A DNA stretch of 64,000 bases, taken from Changpingibacter yushuensis (lineage in GTDB: Bacteria > Actinomycetota > Actinomycetes > Actinomycetales > Actinomycetaceae). Shown piece after piece: positions 26,744-35,114 of the stretch (the first letter of the stretch is position 1; the number at the start of each line of letters is the position of its first letter). The stretch spans positions 186,001-250,000 of the forward strand of contig NZ_CP059492.1 in assembly GCF_014041995.1 (NCBI RefSeq), in the 5' to 3' direction. The notes beneath the pieces are model-generated. The model saw only the letters and a program-made list of their open reading frames with translations. It made no database searches and had not been told where the DNA came from. The position numbers were made by a program, and so were the translations under genes.

Positions 26744-29138
26744 CTTCACGTAATTGTAGGAGAACGCGGCGTGCGCCGTCCTTGGAGAGTGGATCGTTGT
26801 TGTTGCCGCACTTTGGGGACTGGATACATCGCGGGCAACCGGATGAGCAGTTGCAGTTGGCGATCACGGAAAGGGTGGCTTCAATCCACTGAAGGGAAGC
26901 ATCGAAGCCTCGCCTCGCGCATCCCGATCCTCCGTGTAGGGCGTCATGCACAAACACAGTTGGTTCGCCCGTTTGGCTATGGCCAGCCGTGGAGAGCCCG
27001 CCTAGGTCCCACCTATCGCATGTAGCAAACAACGGAAGGATTCCAATGGAAGCATGTTCGGCACCGTGCAGAGCGCCTGGGATATCAGATCTCTCGACTC
27101 CGCAATCGAGGATCACGGCTTCCTTCATGGTCCACCATGTGCCAACCGTCTCTAGCTGGCGAACCGGCATGGAAAGCGGCACCATACCCAAGTACAAACC
27201 GTCAGAGTTGCGGCGCACGTCGTATCCAATAACGCGCGAGGAAACCACAACTCGGCCTGTTGCCCACACGCCTATCCCAAGATCACGGGATTCCTCAACG
27301 TCGAGGATCTCCACGTTGGTCTCCTCGCGAGCGTACGTGCGAATCTCCTCGTCACGATGCAGGCGAACAAGTGCAAAGTCTTCCCCAAGTTCCTCCACGA
27401 GATACGGAGTGCCCTGATGGATGTACACCGCCCCCGGGTACACGCTTGTATCGGCCTGTCCGGATGCCACTGTCCCCAGAATTCCGCCACTTTCCGCGTC
27501 TACGATCGTCACAGTGGTCCCATCCCCACGCAAGTTGATGGCGTTATGGGCGCTCTCGCCCATAGTTGGGTTCCAGAACCACCCGGCGGGGCGCCTGCGC
27601 AGGAAACCCTGCTCAGTGAGAACCTCAAAAAGGCTAGTGTCAGGCAGTCCGAACACGGGTGGATCGTGAGGGGTCAGCGGCAGCTCCGAAGCGGCTGCGC
27701 ACAGATGGGGAATGAGCACGCTCGGGTTAGCGGGATCGAATACATTCACTTCGCTCGTCGCATCTTCGATCTCGGCGGGATTTGCCAGTATGTACTGGTC
27801 CAACGGGTTGTCCCTGCCCACAAAGACCGCCAAGCCAGTCTTTCCTGCGCGTCCGGCCCTGCCGATCTGTTGAGCGAAGGACGCATGAGTTCCGGGCCAA
27901 CCTGTCACCACCACGGCGTCCAAGCCAGCTATGTCTATTCCAAGCTCAAGGGCGTTGGTAGACGCGAGCGCGCGCAGATCACCCGATCGAAGGTCGTGCT
28001 CCAACTGCCTCCGCTCTTCGGGAAGGTAGCCTCCCCGATACGCAGCAACTGTGGCGCGCAGGGCAGGGCTATGCTCTTCGAGCCATGTGCGCGCCACCTG
28101 TGCCACGCTCTCCGTGCCAGGCCGGGACCTGACAAAGGTCAGAGCGTGCGCACCAGATTCCACCAAGACTCCTGTCAACTCACCAGCCTCAGTGTTGGCT
28201 GCTCGCCGTGGAAGTTCGCGACCGTTGGTCGGCGCGGAAACGCTTACGGGAGCTTCGGCGCTGTCCTCGTCTGGATCTTCGAAATGCTCATTGCCCTCAT
28301 CCTCCTCGGTCTCCATCTCGCGGCATTGCCACAGCACGATCTCCTTCGAACCCTGCGGCGAACCGTCTTGGTCCACCACAGTGATGAGTTCGCGCTCAAT
28401 ACCCAGGAACCTCGCGGCTGCACCCGCTGGATCTCCACTAGTCGCGGAAAGGAAGACCACCGTTGGGTTTGCGCCGTAATACTTGGCAACTCGAAGGAGA
28501 CGGCGCACCACAAGCGCCACGTGGGCGCCAAACATTCCTCGATAGTTGTGAAACTCGTCGATGACAATCATGGAAAGCCCTCGCCACAGACGCGTCCAAC
28601 GCTGCTGACCGGTCAACATCACGTGATGAGCGAAATCAGGGTTAGTGAGCACAACATCTGCGTAATCTCGAGCCCAGCGCCGTGCCGTCTGATCTGTGTC
28701 ACCATCTGCACTCGCGATTGCTATGCGGGGATCCACATCCTCAGCCAACCTAGCCAAGGCTGCCAATTGATCCGCAGCCAGCGCCTTTGTTGGGGCCAGA
28801 TAGAGAGCCGTGGGCCGGAATTTCATCCCGGCAAGCGAAGTCCGCCCTGATCGTGCAGCGACCAGCGAACTGAGCATCGGAACCCATGCGGTGAGGGACT
28901 TTCCAGATCCAGTGCCAGTTGCAACCACCGTGTGATGGCCGGAATGAACGGATTCGGCCGCAACTACCTGGTGGATCCATGGGTTCTCAGCACCTCGGGC
29001 AGCCAGAGCACTGCGGACTTCAGCTTGTACCCAACCTGGCCATTCGCTCATACGGGCAGGGCGCTCAGGCACGTTGATGACTCCCGTGATCTGGCCGGGC
29101 GCGGCATGTTGTTTGAGTACTTCGAGCAGTTCTGACAC
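26724..29138 (-). CDS. DEAD/DEAH-box helicase linked to the Tad locus (YprA/DUF1998 type)
   Basis: Superfamily II helicase of 804 residues. Motif I GTGSGKS lies near residue 77, motif II IDEFHNYRG (DEFH in place of DEAH) near 192, motif III SATSGDP near 232, and motifs V/VI (NALELGIDIAGLDAV, QQIGRAGRAG) near 392 and 424. The C-terminal DUF1998-like part holds four cysteines, CNCSSGCPRC...KC (about 765-780), a probable metal or Fe-S site. Family members act in DNA repair; the linkage to Tad genes is conserved in actinobacteria, but its meaning is unknown. Confidence 0.92.
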   Translation of the reverse strand: MSELLEVLKQHAAPGQITGVINVPERPARMSEWPGWVQAEVRSALAARGAENPWIHQVVAAESVHSGHHTVVATGTGSGKSLTAWVPMLSSLVAARSGRTSLAGMKFRPTALYLAPTKALAADQLAALARLAEDVDPRIAIASADGDTDQTARRWARDYADVVLTNPDFAHHVMLTGQQRWTRLWRGLSMIVIDEFHNYRGMFGAHVALVVRRLLRVAKYYGANPTVVFLSATSGDPAGAAARFLGIERELITVVDQDGSPQGSKEIVLWQCREMETEEDEGNEHFEDPDEDSAEAPVSVSAPTNGRELPRRAANTEAGELTGVLVESGAHALTFVRSRPGTESVAQVARTWLEEHSPALRATVAAYRGGYLPEERRQLEHDLRSGDLRALASTNALELGIDIAGLDAVVVTGWPGTHASFAQQIGRAGRAGKTGLAVFVGRDNPLDQYILANPAEIEDATSEVNVFDPANPSVLIPHLCAAASELPLTPHDPPVFGLPDTSLFEVLTEQGFLRRRPAGWFWNPTMGESAHNAINLRGDGTTVTIVDAESGGILGTVASGQADTSVYPGAVYIHQGTPYLVEELGEDFALVRLHRDEEIRTYAREETNVEILDVEESRDLGIGVWATGRVVVSSRVIGYDVRRNSDGLYLGMVPLSMPVRQLETVGTWWTMKEAVILDCGVERSDIPGALHGAEHASIGILPLFATCDRWDLGGLSTAGHSQTGEPTVFVHDALHGGSGCARRGFDASLQWIEATLSVIANCNCSSGCPRCIQSPKCGNNNDPLSKDGARRVLLQLREAMKAAH

Positions 29139-29276
29139 GCCCCAAGTCTGCCCTGATTCTGTTGGGTAACCGAAGCGGCAGGTCAGGCGCGCCGTCGTCG
29201 TCGGAAAAGGGAGTTTCGTACTACCGAGGCATGGGACTAAAGCCCCACATCGAACCCATGGATGAACTATCAGAGG

Positions 29277-29324
29277 AAACTAGATCTAGTGTGAGAGGCG
29301 AATGTCTAGCACAACATGTAGTGG
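29277..29324 (+). promoter_or_regulatory. Tandem NrdR boxes upstream of nrdD
   Basis: Two 16-base motifs, 29277-29292 (AAACTAGATCTAGTGT) and 29309-29324 (GCACAACATGTAGTGG), each match the NrdR-box pattern acaCwAtATaTwGtgt at about 12-13 of 16 positions. Their centres are 32 bases apart, about three helical turns, the spacing needed for cooperative NrdR binding. They lie 156-203 bases before the nrdD start. NrdR represses ribonucleotide reductase genes in response to dATP/ATP. The remaining gap (29139-29479) shows no gene. Confidence 0.7.
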
Positions 29325-29479
29325 TCGTGATCCAATTTTTACTACACGCCGCCGTCAACGCGGCCCGAATAATGACTTCCGTGGAGCTTCACCACGGATC
29401 ACGGTTTTGCCTGATTGAAGTTGCCATGTTTTCGTTTTGACACTTCACAGTGCTCAGGTGTTTCGTCGAAGGGATGAAG

Positions 29480-31366
29480 ATGACATCGCACACACATCAA
29501 GTCCGAGTTGACGCGATCAGTACGGTTGATGAGTACCTTGATCGTTCTGACTGGCGAGTCAATGCAAACGCCAATCAGGACTACTCGCTCGGTGGACTCA
29601 TCTTGAACACCTCAGGAAAGATGATCGCGAACTACTGGTTGAGTGAGATCTACTCGTCCGAGGAAGGGTCGGCGCACCGCGAAGGCGATTATCACATCCA
29701 TGACCTTGACATGCTTTCGGGATACTGCGCGGGATGGTCGCTGCGTCGGCTCATTGAAGAAGGCTTCAATGGCGTAGAGGGAGCAATCGCTTCGGCACCG
29801 CCCAAGCATTTCTCTTCCGCCTGCGGCCAAATCGTCAACTTCCTCGGGACTTTGCAGAATGAATGGGCAGGCGCTCAGGCATTCAGCTCTTTTGACACCT
29901 ACATGGCGCCATTCATCCGGCTCGATTCAATGCCGTACAACGCCGTCAAGCAGAACATCCAGGAACTGATCTATAACCTCAACGTGCCCTCCCGTTGGGG
30001 TAGTCAGTGCCCGTTCACTAACCTGACGTTTGACTGGGTGTGCCCTCCAGATATTGCCGACAACTACCCGTACATCGGTGACGAGGTCTGCGACTTCACA
30101 TACGGAGAACTGCAGGCTGAAATGGATATGGTCAACAAGGCCTACATGGAGGTCATGATGGAAGGCGATGCCGACGGGCGTGTGTTTACCTTCCCCATCC
30201 CCACTTACAACATGACTAAGGACTTCGATTGGGAGTCTGAGAATGCCACCTTGCTCTTCGCAATGACTGCGAAGTACGGGCTGCCGTACTTCCAGAACTT
30301 CATTAACTCAGAGCTCGACCCCGGGATGATTCGATCGATGTGCTGCCGGCTCCAGCTCGACCTACGCGAACTTCTCAAGCGCGGCAACGGCCTTTTTGGT
30401 TCAGCAGAACTGACAGGCTCAATCGGGGTTGTCACGATCAACATGGCCCGGCTCGGCTACCTGTACAAAGGTAATGAGGAAGGCATGGTTGCTCGTCTAG
30501 ACCACCTCATGGATCTGGCGAAGTCTGTGCTGGAGAAGAAGCGTGCAAAGGTCCAAGAGCTGATGGATCAAGGTTTGTACCCGTACTCGAAGCGCTATCT
30601 CGGTAATCTCGATAACCACTTTTCCACAATTGGCTTGAATGGCGTCAATGAGATGATCCGCAACTACACCGGTGATGCGCATGACATCACTGATAGCTAC
30701 GGGCATGAGTTTGCGGTCAGGGTACTTGACCACGTGCGCAGCCAATTGGTCGGTTTTCAAGAGGAGACCGGAAACCTCTACAACCTCGAGGCGACTCCGG
30801 CGGAAGGAACCACATACCGGTTTGCAAAGGAAGACCGCAAGCGCTTCGCTGACATCTTGCAGGCGGGAACCCGCGCCGAACCGTACTACACGAACTCTTC
30901 TCAACTCCCTGCTGGCTACACCGACGACGCCTTCGAGGCACTCGAGCAACAAGCTGACCTGCAATCTATGTACACAGGTGGGACTGTCTTGCATTTGTAC
31001 ATGAACGAACGGATGAGTTCCGCAGAGTCATGCAAGAAGCTGGTGCGCCGCGCCCTCACAAACTTCCACCTTCCTTACATCACAATCACTCCAACGTTCT
31101 CGATTTGCCCTGTTCATGGCTACCTTGCGGGCGAACACGAGACCTGTGAGTTGTGCGCACAGACCAACCCCGCCGCCGAACCGCAGGTATGCGAGGTATG
31201 GACGCGGGTTATGGGCTACTTTCGGCCGGTCAAATCCTTCAACATCGGCAAGAAAGGTGAGTACCACGAGCGCCTCACATTCAAGGAGAACGCTCTGGGA
31301 ACCAAGGCGAGCCGCGCGGACCAGTTGGTGGACTCCTATGAACAGTTGCAAGCTGTCGAGTCGTGA
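29480..31366 (+). CDS. nrdD: Anaerobic (class III) ribonucleoside-triphosphate reductase
   Basis: Glycyl-radical enzyme making deoxynucleotides without oxygen. The 628-residue protein has cysteines in GYCAGW near 83 and MCCRLQLD near 292, a zinc site CPVHG...CELC near 543-560 and the glycyl-radical motif RVMGYFRP near 577. It starts directly in the catalytic barrel with no N-terminal ATP-cone (about 90 residues in E. coli NrdD), so dATP feedback through that domain is absent. The start is ATG 29480 with GAAGGG upstream. It is cotranscribed with its activase nrdG and preceded by two NrdR boxes. Confidence 0.94.
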   Translation: MTSHTHQVRVDAISTVDEYLDRSDWRVNANANQDYSLGGLILNTSGKMIANYWLSEIYSSEEGSAHREGDYHIHDLDMLSGYCAGWSLRRLIEEGFNGVEGAIASAPPKHFSSACGQIVNFLGTLQNEWAGAQAFSSFDTYMAPFIRLDSMPYNAVKQNIQELIYNLNVPSRWGSQCPFTNLTFDWVCPPDIADNYPYIGDEVCDFTYGELQAEMDMVNKAYMEVMMEGDADGRVFTFPIPTYNMTKDFDWESENATLLFAMTAKYGLPYFQNFINSELDPGMIRSMCCRLQLDLRELLKRGNGLFGSAELTGSIGVVTINMARLGYLYKGNEEGMVARLDHLMDLAKSVLEKKRAKVQELMDQGLYPYSKRYLGNLDNHFSTIGLNGVNEMIRNYTGDAHDITDSYGHEFAVRVLDHVRSQLVGFQEETGNLYNLEATPAEGTTYRFAKEDRKRFADILQAGTRAEPYYTNSSQLPAGYTDDAFEALEQQADLQSMYTGGTVLHLYMNERMSSAESCKKLVRRALTNFHLPYITITPTFSICPVHGYLAGEHETCELCAQTNPAAEPQVCEVWTRVMGYFRPVKSFNIGKKGEYHERLTFKENALGTKASRADQLVDSYEQLQAVES

Positions 31367-32229
31367 TCAACAAGGATACCGGCGGGCCTGAAGCGACAGT
31401 CTCGGTCCCGCCCTCTGGCGCGAACACTTTTCGGGCAGACATACAGAGCCCGACGACGGCGTCGTCGCCCCCGAATGTGGTGAGTCACGGTGGGCTCGAG
31501 GCCGAATCGGCAGATCTTGCCATTGCGGGACTTGTGCCACTTTCGAGCGTGGACTGGCCGGATCATCTTGTTGCAACGGTTTTTTGCCAGGGATGCCCAT
31601 GGAGGTGCCCATACTGCCAGAACGCCGCCATTTTGGACCCATCGGTACCCGGTATAGTGCCGTGGGATGAGGTGAGAGCGCTGCTTGATAAGCGCAGAGG
31701 CCTTCTGGACGGTGTTGTGTTCACAGGAGGTGAGGCGCTCCGTCAGGCTGCGGTGGTCTCGGCGATGCGGGAAGTCAAGGAGCGCGGGCTTGCGGTGGGC
31801 CTTCACTCTGCAGGGGCATATCCGCGGCGGCTGGTCGAGGTGCTCGCGCACATCGATTGGGTGGGACTCGACATCAAAGCGCTCCCAGAGGACTACCGCG
31901 AGGCCGTTGGATTCGACGCAGGCGCCAAAGCATGGGCTGCTCTTGATGCCGTTCTTCGCGAATCAGAGCGCCGGCCAACCTTCGATTTCGAAGTTCGCAC
32001 CACCATCTTTCCTGGCTCTTCGGCAGACCGTGACTTCTCTGAGATTCTCAAGCGTCTCAGAGCGGCCGGAGTTGCGAAGTTCGCTGTTCAGGAGGCGCGG
32101 ACTCAGGGTACAGATCCGATCTTTCAGGCGATGGCACAGCGATGGGACATGCCTGCGTGGCGCGCGCGTTGGGAAGAAATCTCGGCTGAGGTACGCGAGG
32201 CAGGATTCGCTCGGGTCGAGGTGCGCTAG
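31363..32229 (+). CDS. nrdG: Anaerobic ribonucleotide reductase activating protein, radical SAM
   Basis: Activase that installs the glycyl radical on NrdD. The radical SAM cysteine motif is CPWRCPYC (about residues 75-82), preceded by FCQGC, and a GGE-type SAM-binding segment FTGGEAL follows near 120. At 288 residues it is longer than E. coli NrdG and belongs to the NrdG2/YjjW-like group. GTG 31363 overlaps the nrdD stop by 4 bases; the first 48 residues are low-complexity and a later start is possible. The 3' end runs into a 31-bp tandem repeat. Confidence 0.9.
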   Translation: MINKDTGGPEATVSVPPSGANTFRADIQSPTTASSPPNVVSHGGLEAESADLAIAGLVPLSSVDWPDHLVATVFCQGCPWRCPYCQNAAILDPSVPGIVPWDEVRALLDKRRGLLDGVVFTGGEALRQAAVVSAMREVKERGLAVGLHSAGAYPRRLVEVLAHIDWVGLDIKALPEDYREAVGFDAGAKAWAALDAVLRESERRPTFDFEVRTTIFPGSSADRDFSEILKRLRAAGVAKFAVQEARTQGTDPIFQAMAQRWDMPAWRARWEEISAEVREAGFARVEVR

Positions 32230-32341
32230 CCCACGGCGGCAAGCAGGTGAGGTGCGCTAGCCCACGGCGGCAAGCAGGTGAGATGCGCGGGCCCACGGCG
32301 GCAACCAGGTTAGGTGCGCTAGCCCACGGCGGCAACCAGAC
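32218..32341. repeat. Four-copy 31-bp tandem repeat after nrdG
   Basis: Units begin at 32218, 32249, 32280 and 32311 and share the core CCCACGGCGGCAA. Copies 1 and 2 are identical; copies 3 and 4 carry a few substitutions. The first unit includes the last codons and stop of nrdG. No spacers are present, so it is not a CRISPR. The rest of 32342-32493 holds only the region upstream of the next gene. Confidence 0.9.
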
Positions 32342-32493
32342 GTGTTCCACAGCTTGGCACCGCGTCGTTCCCATTGACAGTGGATCCTCCCCGCAGGGGT
32401 TCAGACACCGCAAATCCATAGCGTCATGTCCGTGAGCGGAAGTGCTCACATCCCGGTTGGCTCTGACCAGTGCCGATCAGAAAGGACACGACA

Positions 32494-34725
32494 ATGGGAA
32501 TCAAATCTGCCTTGTCTCTGGCAGTTATAGGACTGCTGGCACTTGGCCCCCTCACGCTACCGATCTCCTTCGCTGATGATGAAGCCGGATCAACTGATCC
32601 AATCGCGTTTGGCCCACGCTCTGTTAGTGGTTGGGAGTATGGGGCGGGCATACATTTCGATACCGGCTATTTCTCCGGAGTCATGAGTGACAAGTCTTCT
32701 GGAATCGACTACTTGTGCGCGGCTGATGGTCAGAACCTTGCACTGGTTACTGCACCCGTGACCAGTGGATCCATGAAAGCAGCACGGCAGGTCGATAGCC
32801 TGGTGGTTTCCGCATACACACCGAAGGGTTCTACCTCCTCCAGCCACACGCTCTCAGATGGAACGGCCCTAGCTCAAATTGCTTACGTCGCGTCCACGAT
32901 CGGTTCCCCAAGCAACACGGAAGCGGCAGCACGCGAAGCCGCGATTGCAAGAATCGCTGGTGTCTACGAGGGTTCGGTGTGGGATCGTGCCGCCAAGGGA
33001 ACCTTCTCTGCCGCCAACACAGATGCACTTGTGGCCGCTGCAACCCGTTCTGCTGAGCTTCAGGCAGAAGCTAAGCAGCTGGCGGGACCGTATTCAGCGG
33101 GCCTGAAGATCGTGCTGGATGCTGGAGGGCAAACGGGTTCGCTCGAAGGTGTGGGTGTTGTTTCCGCCGCGGGTAAGTGGCTTTCGGGCAGGCACTATAC
33201 GCTCACACTGGAAGGACCCGCGGAGTTGATAGACGCGTCCGCGGGAGAAGGTACAACTGCTGCCACATCCATCGATGGGGTTAGGTTCAGAGTCACTGGC
33301 ACGGGAGAGATAACGGCACATATACGTGTGGACGGAGTGCCTGATTCTCGGCCGTGGGTGTCAGAAGGAACATCGAATCTCGGCGCCGCTCAGAACCTTG
33401 TCCAGGTGGGCCGAACGGCGAAGTGGAATGGAGAGTCACAACCTGAACCGGTTGTGATGACCTTCCAGCCGGTTGTTTCCACCCATGTCAAGGCGGAAGC
33501 AATCGAGGCAGGGGAACCACTAGTCGACGTCGTCGAGGCTTCGGCACGAGGTAAGTGGTTGGCGATCCCCGATTCGGAAGTCCCGGTTCCCGTTGTCGTA
33601 CGAATCGACGTGTACGGTCCGTTCAGCGTGCCACGTGAGGAATCAACAGTCGCAAAGGTGACTGAAGATGAACGGCTCGGGAGCTATTCCGTGACGTTCA
33701 ACGGTCCAGGAGTCAAAGAAACCGATGCAACGATTCTCGCCCCCAGTGAGGGTTTCTACATGTTCAGAGCCGTGGTGGACCTCAAGGAGCAGGGCACATT
33801 TGCGCAGTTCATTCGTCCGTTTGAGTCACCGTTCTTTGAGGCTAGCGAGACCAATGTGGTTCAGTGGCGTCCCGAGATCATCACAAGTGCCGTGGAGGTA
33901 TCGATTGACGAAGCGGTATCTGGGGTCCGTGATGAACTTACTGTTAGTGGTTTTCCGTCAGATCATGGCGATTTTCCAGGTCTCGGTTCGTGGAGTGGTG
34001 ATCATGGGGTTATCGACCACTACCTCTACTTCATTCCAGAGGGAACAGATCATGTAGAAGGTGTCACAGCTCAGATCGAGCCCCTTGCGCACGTTCAGAC
34101 GCCCGCACGTAATGGTGAATACGTGATCGAACCTGAGGAGTTCCCAATTGACTGGAACCTAGGAATGGGCACGTATCAAGTGGTCTCAGAGTTCGTGGGT
34201 GATTCCCGGGTGGCTGCAGTTCGCACCTCAGATATTGATCCGAAGGAGCAAGTGCACCCAACTTTCGGTGAAGTGAGAACCGTGGCATTTTCTGAGACAA
34301 AGGACGTGAAGGCTGGCGCGAGGATCGGCGACACCGTGATTCTCACTGGAAACTTCCCTGCCGGTTCCTACACCGAAGTTGACTTGTTCGCGTGGCCGGT
34401 TGGATCCTCACCAACATGTGAGAATCCAATATGGACCGCGAAGCGGATCGAACACGGCGGCAACGCGGGGGAGTATTCCACGGAGCTGTTCACCACAGAC
34501 AAGAACAAGGATCTGACCTATGGATTCGTGGAACGAACGTACGATGCAGGGGGCAACCCTATTTCCATCGGCACGTGTGGCGAGTCAAGTGAAACGCTGG
34601 TGATTAAGGTGGTACACGCGGAAAAGCTCCCACGCACGGGTGCAAGCATGGTGGGATTAGCGCTGGTTGTCACGTCACTCCTAGCAGGTGGGACGTTCTT
34701 GGTACGCAAGCCCCGTCAACGATAG
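32494..34725 (+). CDS. LPXTG-anchored surface protein
   Basis: A 743-residue cell-wall protein. An N-terminal signal peptide (about 1-27, ending near SFA) is followed by a domain containing YLCAADGQ (about 73-80) and a helical stretch with LAQIAYV (about 128-134); this Cys...Gln pairing loosely recalls thioester adhesin domains, but the canonical motifs are not clear. The middle and C-terminal parts are beta-rich repeats resembling Ig-like or collagen-binding B-type modules. The sorting signal is LPRTG near 713, then a membrane helix and KPRQR. Likely an adhesin or pilus tip-like protein. The start is ATG 32494 with AAAGGAC. Confidence 0.85.
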   Translation: MGIKSALSLAVIGLLALGPLTLPISFADDEAGSTDPIAFGPRSVSGWEYGAGIHFDTGYFSGVMSDKSSGIDYLCAADGQNLALVTAPVTSGSMKAARQVDSLVVSAYTPKGSTSSSHTLSDGTALAQIAYVASTIGSPSNTEAAAREAAIARIAGVYEGSVWDRAAKGTFSAANTDALVAAATRSAELQAEAKQLAGPYSAGLKIVLDAGGQTGSLEGVGVVSAAGKWLSGRHYTLTLEGPAELIDASAGEGTTAATSIDGVRFRVTGTGEITAHIRVDGVPDSRPWVSEGTSNLGAAQNLVQVGRTAKWNGESQPEPVVMTFQPVVSTHVKAEAIEAGEPLVDVVEASARGKWLAIPDSEVPVPVVVRIDVYGPFSVPREESTVAKVTEDERLGSYSVTFNGPGVKETDATILAPSEGFYMFRAVVDLKEQGTFAQFIRPFESPFFEASETNVVQWRPEIITSAVEVSIDEAVSGVRDELTVSGFPSDHGDFPGLGSWSGDHGVIDHYLYFIPEGTDHVEGVTAQIEPLAHVQTPARNGEYVIEPEEFPIDWNLGMGTYQVVSEFVGDSRVAAVRTSDIDPKEQVHPTFGEVRTVAFSETKDVKAGARIGDTVILTGNFPAGSYTEVDLFAWPVGSSPTCENPIWTAKRIEHGGNAGEYSTELFTTDKNKDLTYGFVERTYDAGGNPISIGTCGESSETLVIKVVHAEKLPRTGASMVGLALVVTSLLAGGTFLVRKPRQR

Positions 34726-34820
34726 AACTGCCGCAATTTCCTGAGGTCGGCATTAGCTGTGATGGCCTGATGGTCTTCGGCTGGCAATGGTCGAAGCAGG
34801 CCAACAATGATGGTGAGAAT

Positions 34821-34862
34821 CTGCGGAGGTGGCCGGGTGGTGATGCCCAGCCACCTCCGCAG
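34821..34862. other. Inverted repeat in the gap between surface protein and topA
   Basis: Perfect 13-bp arms (CTGCGGAGGTGGC and complement) with a 16-base loop. It lacks a T-run on either side, so it may be a weak terminator for the surface-protein gene or another structure. The remainder of 34726-35114 shows no gene; a GAAGGAAG ribosome site for topA is at 35103-35110. Confidence 0.5.
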
Positions 34863-35114
34863 AACACGCCGTGAGCCCGGTTGCCGTTCGCAGCACGTTT
34901 CGCACAGTTGCCACCTGCGGTGTGGTCGATTCCCTGGTCGATATTCTGGTCCGAGAACAGGGAGCAAAATGCCAATTCCTTGACATCTCGCCTACCATCG
35001 TGAGGGACTCGTCATTACTGACCACCAAACAACTAGTGCAACAATGACTGTCAGAAGTCGAATGAACCGACCTAGCCACGCCAAGAAATGTGTGGAACGC
35101 CTGAAGGAAGTACT

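Noticed and set aside
27357-28850. A 497-codon plus-strand open frame
   Set aside because: It lies entirely antisense to the helicase gene, whose motifs are intact; the translated frame has no coherent domain and arises from codon bias.
32218-32341. CRISPR array
   Set aside because: Repeats are contiguous with no unique spacers and no cas genes nearby; the same holds for 47556-47670 and 45798-45869.
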